DNA of 64,000 bases from the NCBI RefSeq assembly GCF_009928685.1, contig NZ_WWEO01000039.1, positions 1 through 64,000 on the forward strand. Direction: 5' to 3'. The notes below the pieces were generated by a model. It was not told the DNA's origin and did not search any database. It saw only the letters and a program-made list of their open reading frames with translations. The position numbers were made by a program, and so were the translations under genes. This DNA comes from Mucilaginibacter agri (GTDB lineage Bacteria; Bacteroidota; Bacteroidia; Sphingobacteriales; Sphingobacteriaceae). Positions within the stretch are counted from its first letter, which is position 1. The number at the start of each line of letters is the position of its first letter. Shown here in pieces: positions 34,710 through 43,847 of the stretch.

Positions 34710-37283
34710 ATGACACCAGGCGAAAAAGTAATTAAGGAGTGGTTTAGCTACAAAAAGTGGAAGCAGTTTCCATTTCAGCTTGAAATGATGGAGGCTTACC
34801 TTTCCGGCTATTCGGGTTTGCTGAACGCGCCTACCGGTAGTGGTAAAACCTTCGCACTGTTTCTACCGTTCCTGGCGGGCTATATTAACAAATACCCGGA
34901 TACCTATCAAAGACAAACCAATAACGGCCTGCGCATGCTGTGGATCACGCCGTTACGTGCCCTCACTAATGACATCCGCAAAGCAATGCAGGAGGTATGT
35001 GATGATCTCGACATTCCCTGGAAAATTGCCACCCGCACAGGTGATACCCCAACTGCCGAAAAGCAGGCCTTGAAGAAAAAATTGCCCGAAGTACTGCTCA
35101 CCACGCCCGAAAGCCTGCACCTGATGCTGGCCCAGAAAGAATACCCCAAAATGTTCCGTGACCTGGAAGTGGTGGTAATAGATGAGTGGCACGAACTGCT
35201 CGGAACTAAGCGGGGAGTGCAGGTGGAGTTGGGGTTATCGAAGTTGAAGAACCTCTCCCCAGCCCTCACCCTCGGGGATGGCTGGGGAGGCGTTATCTGG
35301 GGTATCAGCGCCACTATAGGCAACCTCGAGCAAGCTTCAGAAGTATTACTTGGTAACAGCTTCCCGCCCGATCGTATTAAAATGGTACGGGCTGATATCG
35401 GCAAAAAGATCGTGATCAAATCCGTAATCCCCGACAATGTAGAGAACTACTCGTGGACAGGCCACATCGGCTTAAAGCTTTTGCCCGAAGTAATGAGCAT
35501 CGTAGCCAAAAGCAATACTACCCTGGTATTCACCAATACAAGGGCGCAGTCGGAAATCTGGTATCATGCCATATTAGATAATTACCCCGAGTATGCGGGT
35601 ATTATTGCCATGCATCACGGATCATTAGATAACGAGCTGCGCAATTGGGTAGAACAAGCCTTACACAACGAGGCGTTAAAGTTGGTGGTTTGTACTTCGA
35701 GCCTTGATTTGGGTGTTGACTTTCGACCGGTGAATACGGTGATACAGGTGGGTAGCCCTAAAGGCGTTGCCCGTTTTATGCAGCGTGCGGGTAGGAGCGG
35801 TCACCATCCGGGTGCTACGTCTAAGATCTGGTTTATTCCAACGCATTCGATGGAATTGCTGGAGGGTGCGGCACTAAAACAGGCCATGATTAACGGCAAC
35901 TACGAAAGCCGCGACCCTATTTTGTTGGCAATGGATGTACTGATTCAATACATGGTTACACTGGCGGTATCGGAAGGGTTTAGGGCGAATGAGTTATATA
36001 AAGAAGTAAAATCGACCTATGCCTTTGCCGACCTGCGCGAAAGCGAGTTTAGTCAACTGTTGGATTTTATCACAACTGGAGGCGCCACACTTTCGCAATA
36101 CGACGAGTTCTTAAAAGTTGAGATGGAAAACGGCCTTTATAAAGTAAATAACCGCCGTGTGGCCATGCGCCATCGTTTGAGTATAGGCACTATTACCAGC
36201 GAAGTGAGCCTGCGGGTTAAGCTGATGCATGGCGGCAGTTTGGGTTCTATAGAAGAATACTTTATATCGAAGTTAAAACCCGGCGATGTGTTCTGGTTTG
36301 CAGGCCGCAGTCTGGAGTTTATCCGGGTGAAGGAGATGACGGCTTACGTAAAAAAATCAAATGCCAAAAAAGGGGTGATCCCGAGTTGGCTAGGTGGGCG
36401 CATGCCTTTATCGTCGCAACTGGCCGCCGTGTTTCGCGACAAGCTGGATGAGGTAGCCCGGGGTATTGAACAAGACGAAGAGGTAATCGCTCTGAAACCT
36501 TTGTTCAACTTGCAATCGGCGCTGTCGCACCTGCCGCAAAGTCACGAGTTTTTGATCGAATCGTTCCGCTCGCGCGATGGGCACCATTTATTGTTCTATC
36601 CTTTCGAGGGCAGGTTAGTGCACGAGGGGATGGCCTCACTGATCGCGTTCCGTTTATCAAAGCTGAAGAAGGCAACCTTCTCTATAGCTATGAATGATTA
36701 TGGATTTGAGTTATTGACCGACGACGATGTGTTACTAAAAGAAGCCCTGGAGCAAGACCTGTTTTCTATCCATAACCTGCTCGATGATATTATGCACAGC
36801 TTAAACGCCAACGAGATGGCTCGTCGCCGTTTTAGGGATATTGCACACATTGGCGGTTTGGTGTTCACCGGCTATCCAGGTCAGCCCGTTAAAAACAGGC
36901 ATTTACAGGCATCTACATCTTTGTTATTCGAAGTGTTTAGCGAATATGAACCAGATAATCTTTTGGTGAGGCAGGCTTATAACGAGGCACTGGCTTTTCA
37001 ATTAGAAGAATTCCGTTTGCGGGAAGCATTGCAGCGTATCAGCAAACAACAAGTTATTGTAAAAGAAATAGAGCGGCCAACGCCGTTTGCCTTTCCGATT
37101 ATGGTTGATAGCCTGCGCGAAAAATTAACCACAGAAACCCTCGAAGAGCGCGTTGCCAAAATGGCCCGCGATTACGACGTGGAAGTGAAAACTAAAAAGA
37201 AAGATAAAGAAGAATCCGGCCCTGAAGAACCAAAACGCCAAAGCTTTTTTATCGGTTACCCGGGCAGGGGCAGGAAGCGTTAA
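34710..37283 (+). CDS. DEXH-box helicase, ligase-associated (Lhr-like)
   Basis: 857 residues. Superfamily 2 helicase: Walker A APTGSGKT at 40-47, LRALTND, TTPES, Walker B variant DEWH near 156, SATIG, the C-terminal LDLGVDF and QRAGRSGH motifs, then a long Lhr-type extension. This subfamily accompanies an ATP-dependent ligase, an exonuclease and a phosphoesterase in a predicted DNA repair set; those partners are not in this window. Residues about 181-194 (NLSPALTLGDGWGGVI) are encoded by a palindromic repeat inserted before WGISATIGN. Its 3' end overlaps the convergent crtI-like gene by 4 bp. Confidence 0.93.
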   Translation: MTPGEKVIKEWFSYKKWKQFPFQLEMMEAYLSGYSGLLNAPTGSGKTFALFLPFLAGYINKYPDTYQRQTNNGLRMLWITPLRALTNDIRKAMQEVCDDLDIPWKIATRTGDTPTAEKQALKKKLPEVLLTTPESLHLMLAQKEYPKMFRDLEVVVIDEWHELLGTKRGVQVELGLSKLKNLSPALTLGDGWGGVIWGISATIGNLEQASEVLLGNSFPPDRIKMVRADIGKKIVIKSVIPDNVENYSWTGHIGLKLLPEVMSIVAKSNTTLVFTNTRAQSEIWYHAILDNYPEYAGIIAMHHGSLDNELRNWVEQALHNEALKLVVCTSSLDLGVDFRPVNTVIQVGSPKGVARFMQRAGRSGHHPGATSKIWFIPTHSMELLEGAALKQAMINGNYESRDPILLAMDVLIQYMVTLAVSEGFRANELYKEVKSTYAFADLRESEFSQLLDFITTGGATLSQYDEFLKVEMENGLYKVNNRRVAMRHRLSIGTITSEVSLRVKLMHGGSLGSIEEYFISKLKPGDVFWFAGRSLEFIRVKEMTAYVKKSNAKKGVIPSWLGGRMPLSSQLAAVFRDKLDEVARGIEQDEEVIALKPLFNLQSALSHLPQSHEFLIESFRSRDGHHLLFYPFEGRLVHEGMASLIAFRLSKLKKATFSIAMNDYGFELLTDDDVLLKEALEQDLFSIHNLLDDIMHSLNANEMARRRFRDIAHIGGLVFTGYPGQPVKNRHLQASTSLLFEVFSEYEPDNLLVRQAYNEALAFQLEEFRLREALQRISKQQVIVKEIERPTPFAFPIMVDSLREKLTTETLEERVAKMARDYDVEVKTKKKDKEESGPEEPKRQSFFIGYPGRGRKR
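35252..35290. repeat. Palindromic repeat inside the helicase gene
   Basis: Arms CTCCCCAGCC (35255-35264) and GGCTGGGGAG (35280-35289). The sequence CCTCTCCCCAGCCCTCACCC recalls the CCCTCTCC...GTGAGG family at 10941 and 16835. It is in frame with the gene. Confidence 0.8.
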
Positions 37284-38749
37284 ACCCAGTCGGCTACTAT
37301 TTTGGCAGATAGCAGCGCCAATGGGATTCCGCCGCCCGGATGCACGCTACCTCCACAGAAATAAAGGTTTTTAATTTTTGCCGAGCGATTGGAATGCCTC
37401 AAAAAAGCTGCGAATTGCGTATTGGAACTATTGCCGTAAAGCGAACCTTGGTACGATGATGTTTTACCCTCGATGCTCCGCGGATCTAGGATGCTTTCGG
37501 AAGTAATTAGTGATTTAATGTCCTCGCCCAATAAACGCGATAGTTTCTGCTGAATATTACGTCTAGCTTCATTAATCAACATATCCCAATCTTGCCCGGT
37601 GTTGTGGGGCACATTGATCATCACAAACCAGTTTTCGTGCCCGGCGGGGGCATCATCCGATTTGTATTTAGAGCTGATGTTGAGATATATGGTCGGGTCG
37701 CTGCCGATATTTTTTTCCTGCCAGATGTGTTTAAACTCAGCCTCATAGTCGGCACTAAAAAATATATTATGCAAATCGAGTTGGCTAAACTGCTTACTAA
37801 TTCCCCAATAAAATATCAATGCCGAACTGCTGCGCTCCTGCTGTAGAATACGCAGAGGTTTTAATTGGGGATATTTGCTAAGCAGTTTCTGATAGGTAAA
37901 CCAAACATCCATGTTTGAGATCACCAGATCACCAGCTATCACATCATCCTTAATCCTTAATCCTTTTGCGCATCTACCTTCAACAATAATCTCCTGCACG
38001 GGCGAATTATAATTAAAATTTACGCCCATAGACTCGGCCAGTTTTACCAGACTATCGGTTATGGCCTGCATGCCGCCCTCGGTAAACCACGCACCATAGT
38101 GTTGCTCTAAATGCGGGATCACGTTTAGCGTAGCCGGTGCCAGGTATGGGTTCGAGCCGTTGTAAGTAGCATACCTATCGAAATATTGCACCATTCGCTT
38201 ATCCTTAAAAAAACTCCGGTTGGCTTGATGCATGGTTCGCAGGGCATCAATCTGCAACAGTCGTAAAATTGACTTCAGCGTATCAACACGTAGATAGGTT
38301 TTCAAGCGGTGTAACGATCGCTCTAAAAAAACATGGTTAGTGATCCGGTAGATCCTGCCACTATTACTTGCGAATTTGAATAGCGCAGTGGCAGGTTCGT
38401 CGGTTTTATCGGCTACTTCATTTGCTAATTTTTGTTCATCAGCATAAGCAGTTAAACGGGTGCCGTCTTCGTAAAAATACTGGCAAACTACATCTAGCTT
38501 TTGGTAATTAAAATAATCGCGTGGGTTTTTGCCGGCCAGGGTAAAAAGTTCGTCTACATATTGCGGCATGGTAAACAGGCTGGGGCCTGCATCAAAACGA
38601 TAGCCATCTTTACTTATCGAAGTTAGCTTACCTCCAGCATAGTCGTTGGCCTCAAAAACCACAACCTCAAACCCCTTTACAGCCAGCCTTATGGCCGTGG
38701 CAATACCGGCAATACCGGCTCCGATAATAAGGGCTTTTTTTTGAGGCAC
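37280..38749 (-). CDS. Phytoene desaturase family FAD-dependent oxidoreductase (CrtI/CrtD-like)
   Basis: About 489 residues. The Rossmann dinucleotide motif GAGIAGIATAIRLA is close to the N-terminus, followed by FEANDYAGGKL and RFDAGPSLFTMP. The C-terminal FCGGSVHPGGGIPLALLSAKI is the bacterial-type carotenoid desaturase signature. It introduces double bonds in a carotenoid backbone; whether it acts on phytoene (CrtI) or on hydroxylated carotenoids (CrtD) is not decidable. No crtB or crtY is near. The longest frame starts with a TTG inside an exact -7 box, so GTG 38749 is the likelier start and the mRNA may be leaderless. A short 7-mer array (AAGGATT x3) lies in frame near 37950. Confidence 0.88.
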   Translation of the reverse strand: MPQKKALIIGAGIAGIATAIRLAVKGFEVVVFEANDYAGGKLTSISKDGYRFDAGPSLFTMPQYVDELFTLAGKNPRDYFNYQKLDVVCQYFYEDGTRLTAYADEQKLANEVADKTDEPATALFKFASNSGRIYRITNHVFLERSLHRLKTYLRVDTLKSILRLLQIDALRTMHQANRSFFKDKRMVQYFDRYATYNGSNPYLAPATLNVIPHLEQHYGAWFTEGGMQAITDSLVKLAESMGVNFNYNSPVQEIIVEGRCAKGLRIKDDVIAGDLVISNMDVWFTYQKLLSKYPQLKPLRILQQERSSSALIFYWGISKQFSQLDLHNIFFSADYEAEFKHIWQEKNIGSDPTIYLNISSKYKSDDAPAGHENWFVMINVPHNTGQDWDMLINEARRNIQQKLSRLLGEDIKSLITSESILDPRSIEGKTSSYQGSLYGNSSNTQFAAFLRHSNRSAKIKNLYFCGGSVHPGGGIPLALLSAKIVADWV

Positions 38750-38752
38750 GTG

Positions 38753-38760
38753 CAAATATA
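38753..38760 (-). promoter_or_regulatory. -7 promoter box for the crtI-like gene
   Basis: Minus-strand TATATTTG, exact consensus match, 3 nt from GTG 38749. The transcript would begin at or very near that codon. Confidence 0.5.
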
Positions 38761-38774
38761 AGTTAATAAACGGC

Positions 38775-38854
38775 GTCGTTGCGAGGTACGAAGCAATCCC
38801 TAACTATACATAGGAACTCTGCTTATCGGAGATTGCTTCGTACCTCGCAATGAC
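38775..38854. repeat. REP-like hairpin, GTCATTGCGAGG family
   Basis: Left arm GTCGTTGCGAGGTACGAAGC (38775 onward) and right arm GCTTCGTACCTCGCAATGAC (to 38854). Near-perfect long arms with a 28-nt centre. Confidence 0.85.
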
Positions 38855-38867
38855 GGGTAGTTATTGT

Positions 38868-38898
38868 CTTGATTCTTGACTCTCGATTCTTGCCTCTA
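38868..38898. repeat. Heptamer quasi-tandem array
   Basis: Units TTGATTC, TTGACTC, TCGATTC, TTGCCTC in succession, 14 bp from the REP hairpin and just before the PfpI gene end. Confidence 0.65.
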
Positions 38899-38899
38899 T

Positions 38900-39448
38900 C
38901 TAAGCGTGCACCCCTTCTGCAATTTCCTCTATCATTTTGCTGTTAAAAGCTTCCAGATCGGCGGGGCGACGGCTGGTTACCAAGCCATTGTCTACAACCA
39001 CCTCTTCATCAACCCAGTAAGCGCCGGCGTTAGTCAGGTCGGTACGTAATGATGGGTATGAGGTGAGCATTTTGCCGCTAACCAAACCGGTTTCTATCAG
39101 CATTTGCGGTCCGTGGCATATAGCGGCCACAGGTTTGCCCTCGTTTAAAAATGCCGCAACAAAATTTACAGCATCTTTATTTTGGCGAAGCTTATCAGGG
39201 TTTAAAACACCACCCGGTAAAACCAGGGCGTCATAATCTATAGCATGCGCCTCGCTTAGTGGCTTATCAACTTCTATTTCGATACCCCAGTTATCGGTAT
39301 CCCAGGCTTTAATTTTTCCGGATTTTGGAGATATGATGTGTACGGTAGCGCCCGCTTCTTCCAGCGCCTCTTTCGGACTTGTTAATTCAACTTGCTCAAA
39401 CCCTTCTTCGGTGAGTATGGCTACGTTTTTATTGTTCAATTGTCCCAT
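38900..39448 (-). CDS. DJ-1/PfpI family protein (type 1 glutamine amidotransferase-like)
   Basis: 182 residues. The nucleophile elbow AICHGPQML contains the conserved Cys, with a Glu in ILTEEGFEQVEL near residue 20 as in PfpI/YhbO proteins. These act as stress-linked deglycases, chaperones or proteases; the exact activity is debated. Length fits. It follows a REP/array block and is near a LysR regulator on the same strand with a gap of 53 nt. Confidence 0.92.
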   Translation of the reverse strand: MGQLNNKNVAILTEEGFEQVELTSPKEALEEAGATVHIISPKSGKIKAWDTDNWGIEIEVDKPLSEAHAIDYDALVLPGGVLNPDKLRQNKDAVNFVAAFLNEGKPVAAICHGPQMLIETGLVSGKMLTSYPSLRTDLTNAGAYWVDEEVVVDNGLVTSRRPADLEAFNSKMIEEIAEGVHA

Positions 39449-39501
39449 GATGTCATGTCGTTTGTTTACTATTATAACAACCGCCAGAGGGGGGCAAGGT
39501 T

Positions 39502-40407
39502 TTATATATTTATACTTTGATGATGCATGGCGTAGTCGATAAAATTGCTTGTTAATCCGTAATCTTCTGTACCCTTGCGGCGGATAAAATAGAAGTCGCG
39601 GGTGATCTTTAACCCTTCAATAGGAACCTCGACCAAATCGCCCTCAGCCAGCTGACGCACTATCGACGGCCTCGGCATAAACCCCAAACATTGATCGGCT
39701 AGTAAGAAGTTTTTCAAAGCCTCGGTACCGCCTAGCCTTATTTTAACAGATAGGTCTGCCGGGGTAATCTGATGACTGGCTAAAGCTTTTAATAAAGCAT
39801 TTAAGGTACCCGAACCGCGTTCGCGCAGTGCAAGTGGTGTTTTCAAAAGCTGTTTCAAGGTGAGTTTTTTACCCGCCAGCGGACTATTTGCCGAACAAAC
39901 CGGTATTACTTCGTCGCTCATAAAAGGTTTGTAAGCAACAGTGGTCAGTTTGTTGTCAACCTCAATAATACCCACGTCAACTTCGTGGGTAAGCAGGGCA
40001 TTTAAAATATACTCAGAGTTACGGTTAACCAACTGAATATCCACATTACTGTACTCGCGCTGAAAGCCCGAAAGTATCGACGGTAAAATGTATAAAGCAA
40101 TAGTGGTACTGGCTCCCAAGCGTAAGTGCCCCGCCGCGTGCGACAGGTTACTTAGGATCGAAAGGTCGTATTCTATCTTCCGCTCGATCTCTGTAGCCTG
40201 CAACAGGTATTCGTTCATCTTTTTACCAGCCTCGGTTAAAATAATGCTGTTGCCCTTGCGCTCAAAGAACGGCACTTTGTAACGGTCTTCCATAGCTTTA
40301 ATATGCTTGCTGATGGCAGGTTGGGTAACAAACAACACCTGTGCCGCCTTGGAAAAACTCAAATTGGCTGCAACTTCTAAAAATACACGGTGGCTAAAGG
40401 AGATCAT
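39502..40407 (-). CDS. LysR family transcriptional regulator
   Basis: 301 residues. The N-terminal winged helix spans residues about 4-62 (FLEVAANLSFSKAAQVLFVTQPAISKHIKAMED), followed by the effector-binding domain with LRLGASTTIALYILPSIL. The target is unknown; in Bacteroidota close relatives often control a neighbouring gene, here possibly the PfpI gene downstream. An upstream in-frame ATG at 40428 adds 7 residues; the one at 40407 matches the usual LysR start better. Confidence 0.9.
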   Translation of the reverse strand: MISFSHRVFLEVAANLSFSKAAQVLFVTQPAISKHIKAMEDRYKVPFFERKGNSIILTEAGKKMNEYLLQATEIERKIEYDLSILSNLSHAAGHLRLGASTTIALYILPSILSGFQREYSNVDIQLVNRNSEYILNALLTHEVDVGIIEVDNKLTTVAYKPFMSDEVIPVCSANSPLAGKKLTLKQLLKTPLALRERGSGTLNALLKALASHQITPADLSVKIRLGGTEALKNFLLADQCLGFMPRPSIVRQLAEGDLVEVPIEGLKITRDFYFIRRKGTEDYGLTSNFIDYAMHHQSINI

Positions 40408-40480
40408 GGGGTTAGTGCTTTTAAGCAATGCCAGTGTTTAAGTGAATGCTAGTCCCGCTCAATTGCCGCGGGGTGGCTGT

Positions 40481-40506
40481 TTACTTTTGGCTTGATCCAA
40501 AAGTAA
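40481..40506. repeat. TTACTTTTGG palindrome (40429-40787 gap)
   Basis: Perfect 10-bp arms TTACTTTTGG and CCAAAAGTAA with a CTTGAT loop. This hairpin type recurs widely in Bacteroidota. The 359-bp gap between lysR and asd holds this palindrome, a terminator for asd, a heptamer array, and no convincing gene. Confidence 0.75.
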
Positions 40507-40711
40507 CCAAAAACTTAGCGTAGCGTTCTCATGAACACAATAAAAATATTAAAACGTGAATAAATCAAGACAGAAAAAAGCTTCCCCGCTCAGACCTACA
40601 CATAGCCCGCTTTTCTGTCAGGCCACCGCTCAAATGGATCACTGTTGAGATAGAAGCTCTAAGAAAAATATAGAACTATCACCACTAAATTCTTATCCAT
40701 AGTAATAAATA

Positions 40712-40740
40712 ACAAAAAAGGGATAGCTTTCACTATCCCT
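40712..40740 (-). terminator. Terminator of asd
   Basis: AGGGATAG / CTATCCCT with 6-nt loop; on the minus strand the stem is followed by T6. It is 47 nt after the asd stop codon. Confidence 0.85.
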
Positions 40741-40750
40741 CAAATATTAT

Positions 40751-40786
40751 AAATCCGAAATCGAAAATCCGACCTCCGAAATCAAG
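40751..40786. repeat. Heptamer quasi-tandem array
   Basis: Units AATCCGA, AATCGAA, AATCCGA, CCTCCGA, AATCAAG directly before the asd stop. Confidence 0.6.
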
Positions 40787-40787
40787 C

Positions 40788-41795
40788 TTACGCTTCTACA
40801 GCTTGCCCTACCAGGTTCTTAGCAACCAGGTATTCTGCAATTTGCACGGCATTGGTAGCGGCACCTTTGCGCAGGTTGTCTGATACAATCCAGCAGTTTA
40901 GGGTGTTTGGCTGGGTTTCATCGCGGCGGATGCGGCCTACAAATACTTCGTCTTTATCGTGTGCTTCCAGCGGGGTAGGGTATTGCAGGTTGGCAACATC
41001 GTCAACCACAACAACACCAGGGGCCTTGCTTAAAATATCACGCACTTCTGCCAGGTCAAAATCATTAGCAAACTCAATGTTAACAGACTCCGAGTGGCCG
41101 CCCATTACCGGGATACGCACTGTGGTAGCCGTAACGCGGATACTGTCGTCGCCCATAATTTTTTTGGTTTCCATTACCATTTTCATCTCTTCTTTGGTGT
41201 AGCCATTCTCGGTGAAAACATCGATGTGTGGTAACACGTTCAAATCAATTTTGTATGGATATGCCATAGGGCCATCAACACCTGCGCGCTCGTTCATTAA
41301 CTGGTCTACCGCTTTTACGCCGGTGCCGGTTACAGATTGGTAGGTTGATACTACTACGCGTTTAATCTGATATTTATCGTGCAGTGGTTTTAAAGCCACT
41401 ACCATTTGTATGGTAGAACAGTTAGGGTTTGCTATGATCTTATCTTCGGCAGTTAAAACGTCGGCATTAACTTCGGGTACAACCAGTTTTTTGGTTGGGT
41501 CCATACGCCATGCAGATGAGTTATCGATAACGGTAATACCCGCTGCTGCAAATAGGGGAGCCTGCTCTAAAGAAGTGCTTCCGCCGGCAGAGAAAATAGC
41601 AATTTCAGGCTTTTGCTTTATCGCATCCTCAGCAGAAACAATCTTGTATTGCTTACCCTTATAAGTAACTTCTTTACCTACGCTTCTTGCTGAAGCTACC
41701 GGGATTAATTCTGTGATGGGGAAGTTGCGTTCTGCTAGAACCTGCAACATTTTGGTGCCTACTAAACCAGTAGCACCTACTACTGCGACTTTCAT
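40788..41795 (-). CDS. asd: Aspartate-semialdehyde dehydrogenase
   Basis: 335 residues from the ATG at 41795. It reduces aspartyl phosphate to the semialdehyde for lysine, threonine, methionine and cell-wall diaminopimelate. Motifs: VAVVGATGLVGTKML for NADP binding, IANPNCSTIQM with the catalytic Cys, and a RIPVMGGHSESVNIE block with the conserved His. An upstream in-frame ATG at 41897 would add 34 AT-rich residues without homology and is rejected. Divergent from threonine dehydrogenase. Confidence 0.96.
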   Translation of the reverse strand: MKVAVVGATGLVGTKMLQVLAERNFPITELIPVASARSVGKEVTYKGKQYKIVSAEDAIKQKPEIAIFSAGGSTSLEQAPLFAAAGITVIDNSSAWRMDPTKKLVVPEVNADVLTAEDKIIANPNCSTIQMVVALKPLHDKYQIKRVVVSTYQSVTGTGVKAVDQLMNERAGVDGPMAYPYKIDLNVLPHIDVFTENGYTKEEMKMVMETKKIMGDDSIRVTATTVRIPVMGGHSESVNIEFANDFDLAEVRDILSKAPGVVVVDDVANLQYPTPLEAHDKDEVFVGRIRRDETQPNTLNCWIVSDNLRKGAATNAVQIAEYLVAKNLVGQAVEA

Positions 41796-41924
41796 TTTGT
41801 TGTTAAAAAAATATTTAAAAAATAAACCTGAATTCAAATATGCAGATTTTTTGTTGAATATGCTACTAAACAGGTAGTTTAATGATTGTGACAGCATTAT
41901 TATATCCGGTTTGCTCCAAATTTT

Positions 41925-41932
41925 TACCTTTG
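41925..41932 (+). promoter_or_regulatory. -7 promoter box for threonine dehydrogenase
   Basis: TACCTTTG, exact TAnnTTTG match, 18 nt before the ATG; no well-spaced TTTG is seen. Confidence 0.6.
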
Positions 41933-41950
41933 CGCTTTATCTGATTTTGC

Positions 41951-42892
41951 ATGAGCGAAAAGGTTTTAGTGATAGGTGCCAACGGACAAATTGGTACAGA
42001 ATTAGTGTTAGCGCTACGGGGTATTTATGGTGCAGAACAGGTGGTGGCTTCGGATATTAACGATGCTGCCGATGTTATTAAAGATGGCCCGTTTGAATAT
42101 GTAAACGTACTCGATCCGAACAACCTACGCAAGGTGTTCGAAAAACATCAGCCTACCCAGGTTTATTTATTAGCTGCCATACTCTCTGCCGTAGGCGAAC
42201 AAAAGCCACGCCTGGCATGGGATCTTAATATGGATGGTTTGCTTTCTGTTTTAGACCTGGCTGTTGAGTTTAAAGTAACCAAAGTTTTCTGGCCGAGTTC
42301 TATTGCTGTTTTCGGCCCGCACTCGCCGCAATATAATACACCGCAGTATTGCGTAATGGATCCTAACACGGTTTATGGTTTCAGTAAACTGGCGGGAGAG
42401 CGTTGGTGCGAATATTACCACGCCAAACACGGTTTGGACGTGCGCAGTATCCGCTATCCAGGACTAATCAGTTGGAAGGCTGCACCAGGTGGTGGAACTA
42501 CAGATTACGCCATTCACATTTTCCACGAGGCTTTAAAAACTAAAAGTTACACCAGCTTTTTATCTGCCGATACCGCACTGCCGATGATGTATATGGACGA
42601 TGCCATCCGCGCTACCATTAGTTTAATGGACGCACCGGCCGAACAGATCAGCATCCGCTCGAGCTATAATTTAGGTGGTATCAGTTTTAATCCGGAGCAA
42701 TTAGCTGCCGAGATTAAAAAACATATTCCGGAGTTTGAGATCAGCTATGCTGAAAATGATCCACGCCAGGCTATTGCAGATAGCTGGCCAAAATCTATAG
42801 ACGACAGTCAGGCACTACAGGATTGGGGCTGGAAGCTGGAATTTGGCATAGAGAAAATGACCGAAGAGATGCTGAAAAATCTAAGCAAATAG
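41951..42892 (+). CDS. L-threonine 3-dehydrogenase, epimerase-like SDR type
   Basis: 313 residues. NAD-binding GANGQIGTEL at residues 8-17, SSIAVFGP, and the Tyr-Lys pair in VYGFSKLAGE. The TDH-specific stretches YPGLISW, GGGTTDYAIHIFHEAL and MYMDDAIRATI match the short-chain (Flavobacterium-type) threonine dehydrogenase rather than a sugar epimerase. It oxidises threonine to 2-amino-3-oxobutyrate. The partner CoA ligase (kbl) is not in the window. Asd is divergently placed, so both ends of aspartate-family metabolism adjoin. Confidence 0.93.
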   Translation: MSEKVLVIGANGQIGTELVLALRGIYGAEQVVASDINDAADVIKDGPFEYVNVLDPNNLRKVFEKHQPTQVYLLAAILSAVGEQKPRLAWDLNMDGLLSVLDLAVEFKVTKVFWPSSIAVFGPHSPQYNTPQYCVMDPNTVYGFSKLAGERWCEYYHAKHGLDVRSIRYPGLISWKAAPGGGTTDYAIHIFHEALKTKSYTSFLSADTALPMMYMDDAIRATISLMDAPAEQISIRSSYNLGGISFNPEQLAAEIKKHIPEFEISYAENDPRQAIADSWPKSIDDSQALQDWGWKLEFGIEKMTEEMLKNLSK

Positions 42893-42927
42893 TTATTCAG
42901 TTATTTGTTATTGAGTTATTAACTTTG
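42893..42927 (+). promoter_or_regulatory. Octamer array carrying a -7 box upstream of yebC
   Basis: Units GTTATTCA, GTTATTTG, TTATTGA, GTTATTA form a degenerate array. Its right edge forms TAACTTTG (42920-42927), an exact TAnnTTTG box about 94 nt before the yebC start. Confidence 0.45.
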
Positions 42928-43020
42928 AAGTTCGTACAATTCGCTATAATTAGTGAAATTCGTACCATCAATTAAATCAATGTAAATCACCCGTTAATCG
43001 GTGAAATCATAAAAAGTACT

Positions 43021-43746
43021 ATGGGAAGAGCATTCGAATTCCGTAAAGAAAGAAAATTTAAGCGTTGGGCCAAAATGGCCGTTCAGTTTACCCGTTTGGG
43101 TAAGGAGATTGTAATGGCGGTGAAAGAAGGCGGTGGTAACCCTGAAACCAACTCGCGCCTGCGCACAGCCATGCAAAATGCCAAAGCGGTTAACATGCCG
43201 AAAGATCGTGTTGAGGCCGCTATTAAACGTGCCAGCGATAAAGACGCATCGAACTACGAAGAATTTGTATACGAAGGTTATGCGCCACATGGTATTGCCA
43301 TTTTGGTAGAAACTGCCACAGATAATACTAACCGTACTGTAGCCAACGTGCGCAGCTACTTTACCAAAGTAGGTGGTACTATGGGTAAAACAGGTTCACT
43401 GGATTTTATTTTCAGTCGTAAATCTATTTTCCGTTTTGTACCGGGCGAACGCGATCTGGAAGAACTGGAATTTGAATTGATCGATGCAGGTCTGGAAGAC
43501 TTACACGTTGAAACAGACGAAGAAGGAAACGACGTAGGTGTAATTACCGCTGCTTTTGAAGATTTCGGCAAAATGCAGAAAGCTTTGGAAGAGCAAGGTT
43601 TAGAAGTAAAATCGGCTAAATTAGAGCGCATTCCGCTTTCTACCGCCGAGGTTACCGAAGAGCAAGCTGCCGACGCCCTGAAACTAATTGATAAACTAGA
43701 CGAGGACGATGACGTACTTGCGGTTTATCATAATATGGCGGAGTAG
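43021..43746 (+). CDS. yebC: YebC/PmpR family protein
   Basis: 241 residues. MGRAFEFRKERKFKRWAKMAVQF, the NSRLRTAMQNAKAVNMPKDRVEAAIKRA block and YEGYAPHGIAILVE are the family signature. Members act as transcription regulators or as translation factors that relieve stalling at proline stretches. Length is as expected. It is followed by an 18-bp-armed inverted repeat and a DUF2442 gene. Confidence 0.95.
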   Translation: MGRAFEFRKERKFKRWAKMAVQFTRLGKEIVMAVKEGGGNPETNSRLRTAMQNAKAVNMPKDRVEAAIKRASDKDASNYEEFVYEGYAPHGIAILVETATDNTNRTVANVRSYFTKVGGTMGKTGSLDFIFSRKSIFRFVPGERDLEELEFELIDAGLEDLHVETDEEGNDVGVITAAFEDFGKMQKALEEQGLEVKSAKLERIPLSTAEVTEEQAADALKLIDKLDEDDDVLAVYHNMAE

Positions 43747-43768
43747 TTATCAATTTGTTAATGAGATA

Positions 43769-43840
43769 GTTTGTTGATTTGTTAATGCGCTAAGCATGGC
43801 GGGATAATTAACAAATTACCTCATTAACAAATCAACAAAT
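43769..43840. repeat. Inverted pair of octamer arrays between yebC and the DUF2442 gene
   Basis: Perfect 18-bp arms TTTGTTGATTTGTTAATG (43770-43787) and its complement (43822-43839), separated by 34 nt. Arms consist of repeated TTTGTT/AACAAAT units. Confidence 0.85.
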
Positions 43841-43847
43841 AAAACAA

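Noticed and set aside
34907..35437. 176-codon frame antisense to the helicase
   Set aside because: Shadow of conserved helicase coding sequence without any recognisable domain.
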